Assembly: GCA_934675735.1 (NCBI GenBank)
Contig: CAKURR010000026.1
Location: 1 to 27,765, forward strand
Direction of reading: 5' to 3'
DNA: 27,765 bases
Source: an uncultured Clostridia bacterium
GTDB lineage: Bacteria; Bacillota; Clostridia; Christensenellales; Aristaeellaceae
In this document: piece after piece, positions 24,151 through 27,765 of the stretch
How positions within the stretch are numbered: position 1 is the first letter of the stretch
Layout: every line of letters begins with the position of its first letter
Translations under genes and position numbers: made by a program
The notes under the pieces: model-generated
Told to the model about the DNA's origin: nothing
The model's input: only the letters and a program-made list of their open reading frames with translations
Databases searched by the model: none

Positions 24151-24184
24151 AAGGCCGACCGCGTTCCCCGCAGTCGGCCTTTTG
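24151..24184 (+). terminator. Terminator of the cysteine desulfidase gene
   Basis: AAGGCCGAC (24151-24159) and GTCGGCCTT (24173-24181) form a 9-bp stem followed by TTTTGC on the plus strand. Read in the other direction the U-run is too short, so it probably serves only one gene. Confidence 0.8.
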
Positions 24185-24201
24185 CTATGCTGTTTTGGGA
24201 G

Positions 24202-26295
24202 TCACTGTATGGGTATCGTTACCGCTTCTTCGGGCCGTTCCTCCGGATGAACCCCGTCCCCATCCGCCGTATAATACACGGGTATCCACGTCAGTTCCTT
24301 CGGCTCCGCCCATGGTTTGACATACACCATCTGTTCCGTATAATCCGCCGTTTCCATTCCGCTTGACTGCCCCGTCAAAACGACGCCCGCTTCGCCGTCG
24401 ATATACAGATTCAGCTCGGCCAGCCTGCCTTTTTTCCAATTTTCGTTCTTCTCGCTGAATACAGGGCCGTCTGCAGACTGCATGTCCACAGACGTGCGGA
24501 TGACGGTGTTCGTAATCTCTGCCTTGATGACGGCCCGCACCGTGCCGAACGTCTTTTCCGCGCCGTATGTCTGCAAAACCTCGTCGCTTTCAAGCGGAAC
24601 ATCGACGCTGACATTCCCTTCCGTTTTCTGTTCGCCCCGAAGGATGAACCAGTAGCTTCCGTCATATCGGTAATACGTCTTTTCTTCAAACAGCTCGAAC
24701 TTCATCGGCAGGCTTTCCGCCCCTTGATATGCCGTCGGTATGTCAAACATCTTCATGCCGATTGCCGTGCCGTCCGCTTTGACGCACTCGTTTGAGAAAC
24801 GCGGTTCCAGATATTCTTCCGTCCCCGACAGGTATGCGCCAAAACTGCACCGCGTTCGGCTGACCGCCGCGCTCGCTTCGCCCGCCTTTGCCGCAAGCCG
24901 AACCATTTCCCGCACAAAGCCGCTTAAAACCTCGTCGTCCGAATCCGCGTCCATCTGCCCTGTCTGCCGCATCTCGGCAAGCTCCGCTTCCGTCGGCTTC
25001 CAGGTGTAATCAATATCCGCATCCAATCCGGACGCTTCATAAGCAAGGAAGAGCATGCCGTCATCCACACAAGCCTGCCTGATTTCCAGCGCAGCTGGAT
25101 GTCCGAGCCACACAGTTACCGCCTCTTCCGTTCGTTCCCCGTCGCCTTCTTGGGTATCATACACGGGCACCCACTCAACCTTTTGGGGCAGAACATCCGG
25201 TCTTGCGTAGTCCTCTTCTATCGTCCACGACGTCGTGCCGACGCCTTCATCCGTGCCGGAAATGGGCAGGGCCTTTTGTCCGTCCACGTAGAGCTGACCC
25301 GCTGCCAGCGCGCCCTCTTTGAATTTCTCGCTCCCCAGCACTTGGCCGTTCAGGCTCTTCATGGCGGCTTTGACGTGCATTTTTACATCCGACAAGGATA
25401 CTTCCACTTCAATGTGATAGGCTTCAAATGTCCGTTCCGCGCGATAGGTTTGGATTTCTTCGTTCGTGTTGAGCGGAATATCCACGCGCAGAGGTTCTTC
25501 AGTTCGCCCGCTGTGCTCATACCAGCGTTCGCCGTCAAAGACATCCTCATAAACCGCCTTATAGAGCTTTAGCTCAACGGATAGACTTTCCTCGCCTTTC
25601 AACGCTTCGGGCAGTTCCAGCTCTTTAATGCCGAGCATCACGCCGTCCTCCCGCACGGTTTCATCGCCGGAAAGAATGTTCAGATACTCGTCCGTTCCCG
25701 CTAAATATGCGCCGTCGCTCAGGTAGACTTCATACCGTTTGGCGCTTGCAAAGCCGTTTTTTGCGCCGTCCTCCAGCATTTTTCGGATGAAAGCGTCATA
25801 AAACGCATCGCCCGTTTCCGTCGGCAGGCTTTCCCTCTGCCGCATTTCGGCAAACTCCGCTTCCGTCGGCTTCCATGTGTAATCGACCGTTTTCTGCGCG
25901 CCCGTCAGCTCATATGCGATGAACAGGCTGTCTCCGTCCGCATACGCCTGTTTGAGCGTGAACGCGATATCCCGCGCGTTCGTCGTCCGCGTCTCGCCGA
26001 GTTCCGTGCTTCTTTCTTCCAGCGTGCGATACAAATCGGCATAGCCGCCCCGCGTCTCTTCCGCCATTCGGCCAAAGACGCCCAGACCCGCGGCCACCGC
26101 CGCGCAGGCCAGCGCAAGCGCAAGCACCAGCGCCGCCGCCAGCCCGACGGAAATCTTCCGCTTCATGCGCGTTTCGGCCCGTCCGCCGTTCGGCAGAGAC
26201 GCAACCGTTTGGCGGACAGCCTCGTCAAACGCGGCGTTTTGGGGCGGATACATCGCCTGAAATTCCTTTTGGGATGGCATTTTGAACCGTTTCAT
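24202..26295 (-). CDS. Membrane-anchored anti-sigma-like protein with duplicated ectodomain
   Basis: A 697-residue protein whose start overlaps the sigma-factor stop by ATGA. A cytoplasmic N-terminus (1-45, FKMPSQKEFQAMYPPQNAAFDEAVRQT) precedes one membrane helix (49-71). The outside part contains two homologous units, about 108-398 and 401-697. Each has YTWKPTEAE(F/L)AEMRQ, AYL(A/S)GT(D/E)EYL, and ends with W(V/I)PVY...EEAVT. This resembles DUF4179-type proteins encoded behind ECF sigma factors (memory-based). By position it should hold the sigma factor at the membrane and respond to an outside signal; no zinc-type ZAS motif is seen at the N-terminus, so the binding mode is unproven. Confidence 0.8.
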   Translation of the reverse strand: MKRFKMPSQKEFQAMYPPQNAAFDEAVRQTVASLPNGGRAETRMKRKISVGLAAALVLALALACAAVAAGLGVFGRMAEETRGGYADLYRTLEERSTELGETRTTNARDIAFTLKQAYADGDSLFIAYELTGAQKTVDYTWKPTEAEFAEMRQRESLPTETGDAFYDAFIRKMLEDGAKNGFASAKRYEVYLSDGAYLAGTDEYLNILSGDETVREDGVMLGIKELELPEALKGEESLSVELKLYKAVYEDVFDGERWYEHSGRTEEPLRVDIPLNTNEEIQTYRAERTFEAYHIEVEVSLSDVKMHVKAAMKSLNGQVLGSEKFKEGALAAGQLYVDGQKALPISGTDEGVGTTSWTIEEDYARPDVLPQKVEWVPVYDTQEGDGERTEEAVTVWLGHPAALEIRQACVDDGMLFLAYEASGLDADIDYTWKPTEAELAEMRQTGQMDADSDDEVLSGFVREMVRLAAKAGEASAAVSRTRCSFGAYLSGTEEYLEPRFSNECVKADGTAIGMKMFDIPTAYQGAESLPMKFELFEEKTYYRYDGSYWFILRGEQKTEGNVSVDVPLESDEVLQTYGAEKTFGTVRAVIKAEITNTVIRTSVDMQSADGPVFSEKNENWKKGRLAELNLYIDGEAGVVLTGQSSGMETADYTEQMVYVKPWAEPKELTWIPVYYTADGDGVHPEERPEEAVTIPIQ
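24964..25884. repeat. Direct DNA repeat inside the anti-sigma-like gene
   Basis: The 48-base segments 24964-25011 and 25837-25884 differ at only three positions and are offset by 873 bases, exactly 291 codons. They encode the YTWKPTEAE motif of each ectodomain unit. The rest of the two units has diverged much further. Confidence 0.85.
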
Positions 26296-26753
26296 GCTTC
26301 CGCCTCCTCCAACATCCGCCTGAGCATCTTTCTCGCCCGAAACAATCGGCTCGTCAGCTGCGGCAAGCTCTGCCCCAGCGAGCCCGCGATTTCGGCCAGC
26401 TTATACCCCTCCATGTAGTGCAGCAGCAGCGGCAGGCGCAATTCCTCCGGCAGACGCTCCACCGCATCGCGCAGCGCGCCGTCCGGCGGCTGATACGTTT
26501 CCTCCGACAAAGTCTCCATCGGCGTGACCCGTTGGCGCGTCCGTTGAATGTCCCGACAGGCGTTGATGACCGCACGCGTCAGGTACGGTTTGAGCCGCTC
26601 GGCCTCCACATGCTCCCGCCGCGCCCAAACGGACAGCAGCGCCTGCTGCACCGCGTCCTGCGCGTCGTGCTCATTGCGCACGAGGGCATACGCAATTCGC
26701 CGCAGAGACGGCGCCAGCCGCTCGACCGCCTCGCCGTATTGCTTCTTCGTCAT
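26292..26753 (-). CDS. ECF-type RNA polymerase sigma factor
   Basis: A 153-residue protein; ATG 26753 follows GGAGGAAG. Region 2 is at about 14-45 (APSLRRIAYALVRNEHDAQD and VQQALLSVW). Region 4 is at about 95-150 (LPEELRLPLLLHYMEGYKLA, then EIAGSLGQSLPQLTSRLFRARKML) with a helix-turn-helix. Length and the missing regions 1 and 3 are normal for ECF factors. It is translationally coupled to the membrane protein downstream, its likely negative partner. No self-regulating ECF promoter with a convincing -35/-10 spacing was found. Confidence 0.92.
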   Translation of the reverse strand: MTKKQYGEAVERLAPSLRRIAYALVRNEHDAQDAVQQALLSVWARREHVEAERLKPYLTRAVINACRDIQRTRQRVTPMETLSEETYQPPDGALRDAVERLPEELRLPLLLHYMEGYKLAEIAGSLGQSLPQLTSRLFRARKMLRRMLEEAEA

Positions 26754-26858
26754 GGCTCTTCCTCCAACCGTTTTGCCCGAAAAGGTTTCTTCATAGGGTA
26801 TACGGATGAGAAGGGGAGATTCTTGCGGGAAATCCGAAATTTTGTGTCTCCTTTCCCC

Positions 26859-26894
26859 AAAACGCACCGCGCCGCCCCCTTTCGGGGGCGGCGC
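26859..26894 (-). terminator. Terminator downstream of the cyclase gene
   Basis: An 11-bp perfect GC stem, GCGCCGCCCCC (26869-26879) with GGGGGCGGCGC (26884-26894), loop TTTC. On the minus strand it is followed by GGTGCG then TTTT, so the U-run is displaced. It lies between the cyclase gene and the sigma factor gene and may also insulate the latter. Confidence 0.6.
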
Positions 26895-26966
26895 GGCGTT
26901 ACTCATTCACTTTTCACGCAATGACTCGGCGCGTTCCGCCGAAATCACTTCGTTTGGCTCCATTGC

Positions 26967-27656
26967 TCAATCCGTGAAGCCCGGGAGGCCCTCAATCGCG
27001 TAAACGCGAACGGGGCAGGAATCCGCGCCGATAATCGGCAGCGGCGAATAGCTCATGAAGAAGGTCGTGCTCTTGAGGTATTCGAGGTTCTTGAGCACCT
27101 CGAGGAACACGCCGTCATACGCCATGATGATATCGTGGAAGGGCTTGACGTCCGCTTCGCAGTTTTCGATGGATACGCCGTCGCCGAAGCCGACGCACTT
27201 GACCTTGTGGTCGCGCATCCAGTTCGCGGTCTCGGCGTTGATAAACAGGCGCTTGTCGGCGGGGCTGTTGGTCTCCGGCGTGAACGGCGGGAACTTCCAG
27301 TTGCTGTCCAGAATGACGATATCGCCTTCCTTGATGCGGTCGCCGCAGGCGCGGTCGAGATCGGCGCCCGTGATGTGGCTGTTCGGCTCCAGGAAGTCGA
27401 TGTTGACGTAGATGGCGCGGCCCATAAAGGTCGTCAGCGGCAGATCGCCGACGGACTTGCCGTCCTCAAAGTGATGATACGGGCACTCGCAGTGCGTGCC
27501 GAGGTGGCTGGTCAAATCCAGCGCGGTGTGGAAATCCGGAATCGGCCCGCCAGTGTTGTAGCGGATCAGATGGCAGCGGCGGCTTTCGGTTTTCGGATCG
27601 AGCACCTTCGTCAGGTCAACGATGCGATAACCGTTCAGTTCATATACGGGTTCCAT
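26967..27656 (-). CDS. Cyclase family protein (kynurenine formamidase-like hydrolase)
   Basis: A 229-residue protein; AAGGAGG lies before ATG 27656. The metal-binding signature HLGTHCECPYHH (51-62, pattern HxGTHxxxPxH) defines the cyclase/formamidase fold (PF04199). It also has VDLTKVLDPKT at the N-terminus and GFGDGVSIEN near residue 158. Members hydrolyse N-formylkynurenine, isatin or related amides with Zn or Mn; the substrate is unknown here and no tryptophan-pathway gene is nearby. It is preceded within 30 bases by the tail of another minus-strand gene and so is probably in an operon with it. Confidence 0.9.
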   Translation of the reverse strand: MEPVYELNGYRIVDLTKVLDPKTESRRCHLIRYNTGGPIPDFHTALDLTSHLGTHCECPYHHFEDGKSVGDLPLTTFMGRAIYVNIDFLEPNSHITGADLDRACGDRIKEGDIVILDSNWKFPPFTPETNSPADKRLFINAETANWMRDHKVKCVGFGDGVSIENCEADVKPFHDIIMAYDGVFLEVLKNLEYLKSTTFFMSYSPLPIIGADSCPVRVYAIEGLPGFTD

Positions 27657-27684
27657 AATATCGTTCCTCCTTTGACGGATTATT

Positions 27685-27765
27685 TTACGCCTTGGGTTTG
27701 CCTTCCATCGCATGCACGAGGTTGACCATCGCGCGATGGGTCGGCGCGGGCACGCCGTTTCGCTC
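27685..27765 (-). CDS. C-terminal fragment, possibly 2-dehydropantoate 2-reductase-like (start beyond window)
   Basis: Only the last 26 residues are in the window: ERNGVPAPTHRAMVNLVHAM then EGKPKA and TAA at 27685. The GVPAPTHRAMVNLVHAME pattern is like the end of ApbA/PanE-type ketopantoate reductases, which close with a similar V-P-x-P...E helix. This rests on very little sequence. It lies 28 bases upstream of the cyclase gene start, consistent with one operon. Confidence 0.45.
   Translation of the reverse strand, partial: ERNGVPAPTHRAMVNLVHAMEGKPKA

Noticed and set aside
26760..26810. GAAACC...CGGT upstream of the sigma factor as a self-regulated ECF promoter
   Set aside because: Spacing is about 13 instead of about 16 and the -10 would overlap the ribosome site.

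Overview
The window (about 27.8 kb, GC-rich, strong AGGAGG-type ribosome sites, near-consensus TTGACA/TATAAT promoters) looks like the chromosome of an anaerobic, probably gut-associated Clostridia (Bacillota). The reasons are the exported proteins with short Sec signals, the SH3/VanW/holin cell-envelope set, the Dpp-type peptide transporter, a CyuA-type cysteine desulfidase, and palindromic intergenic repeats of the kind common in Ruminococcaceae/Oscillospiraceae-like genomes. I cannot place it at genus level from sequence alone.

Layout. (1) 1-4584: a partial exported FAD-dependent reductase on the minus strand, divergent from a MarR regulator that overlaps an iron alcohol dehydrogenase, which overlaps an aldehyde dehydrogenase (an alcohol/aldehyde oxidation or detoxification operon). 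A perfect palindrome sits on the MarR promoter. (2) 4609-6496: an exported SH3-SH3-peptidoglycan-binding-PDZ protein. (3) 6500-6896: palindromic repeats and a deleted IS1182-type element. (4) 6897-11703, minus strand: rapZ, murB, a small exported protein and a VanW protein, with a dense array of hairpin repeats between rapZ and murB. (5) 11732-13490: an orphan phage-type holin, tRNA-Leu(GAG) with a perfect promoter and terminator, and an AT-richer patch with a TIGR04076 gene and a gene remnant that ends in an imperfect copy of the tRNA 3' end. (6) 13508-20487, minus strand: six genes dppB-dppC-dppA-dppD-dppF-M20 dipeptidase, a complete peptide import and hydrolysis operon. (7) 20764-22600: a GntR/FCD regulator and a URO-D/MtaA-like protein. 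(8) 22813-24111: cysteine desulfidase CyuA/YhaM family. (9) 24202-26753: an ECF sigma factor overlapping its putative membrane anti-sigma partner, which has an internally duplicated ectodomain. (10) 26967-27765: a cyclase/formamidase-fold hydrolase and the tail of a probable ketopantoate-reductase-like gene.

How it fits together. The most useful pattern is regulatory. The promoters of the FCD regulator, the URO-D gene and the dpp operon share closely related operator-like sequences overlapping the -10/+1 region: ATGATATCATWAATC at two promoters and TGATATGATTA at two. This suggests one local regulon in which the FCD protein controls peptide uptake, dipeptide hydrolysis and the URO-D-like enzyme. 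With the adjacent cysteine desulfidase, the region reads as an amino-acid/peptide scavenging neighbourhood. No CRISPR array, prophage, complete IS or obvious defence system was found.
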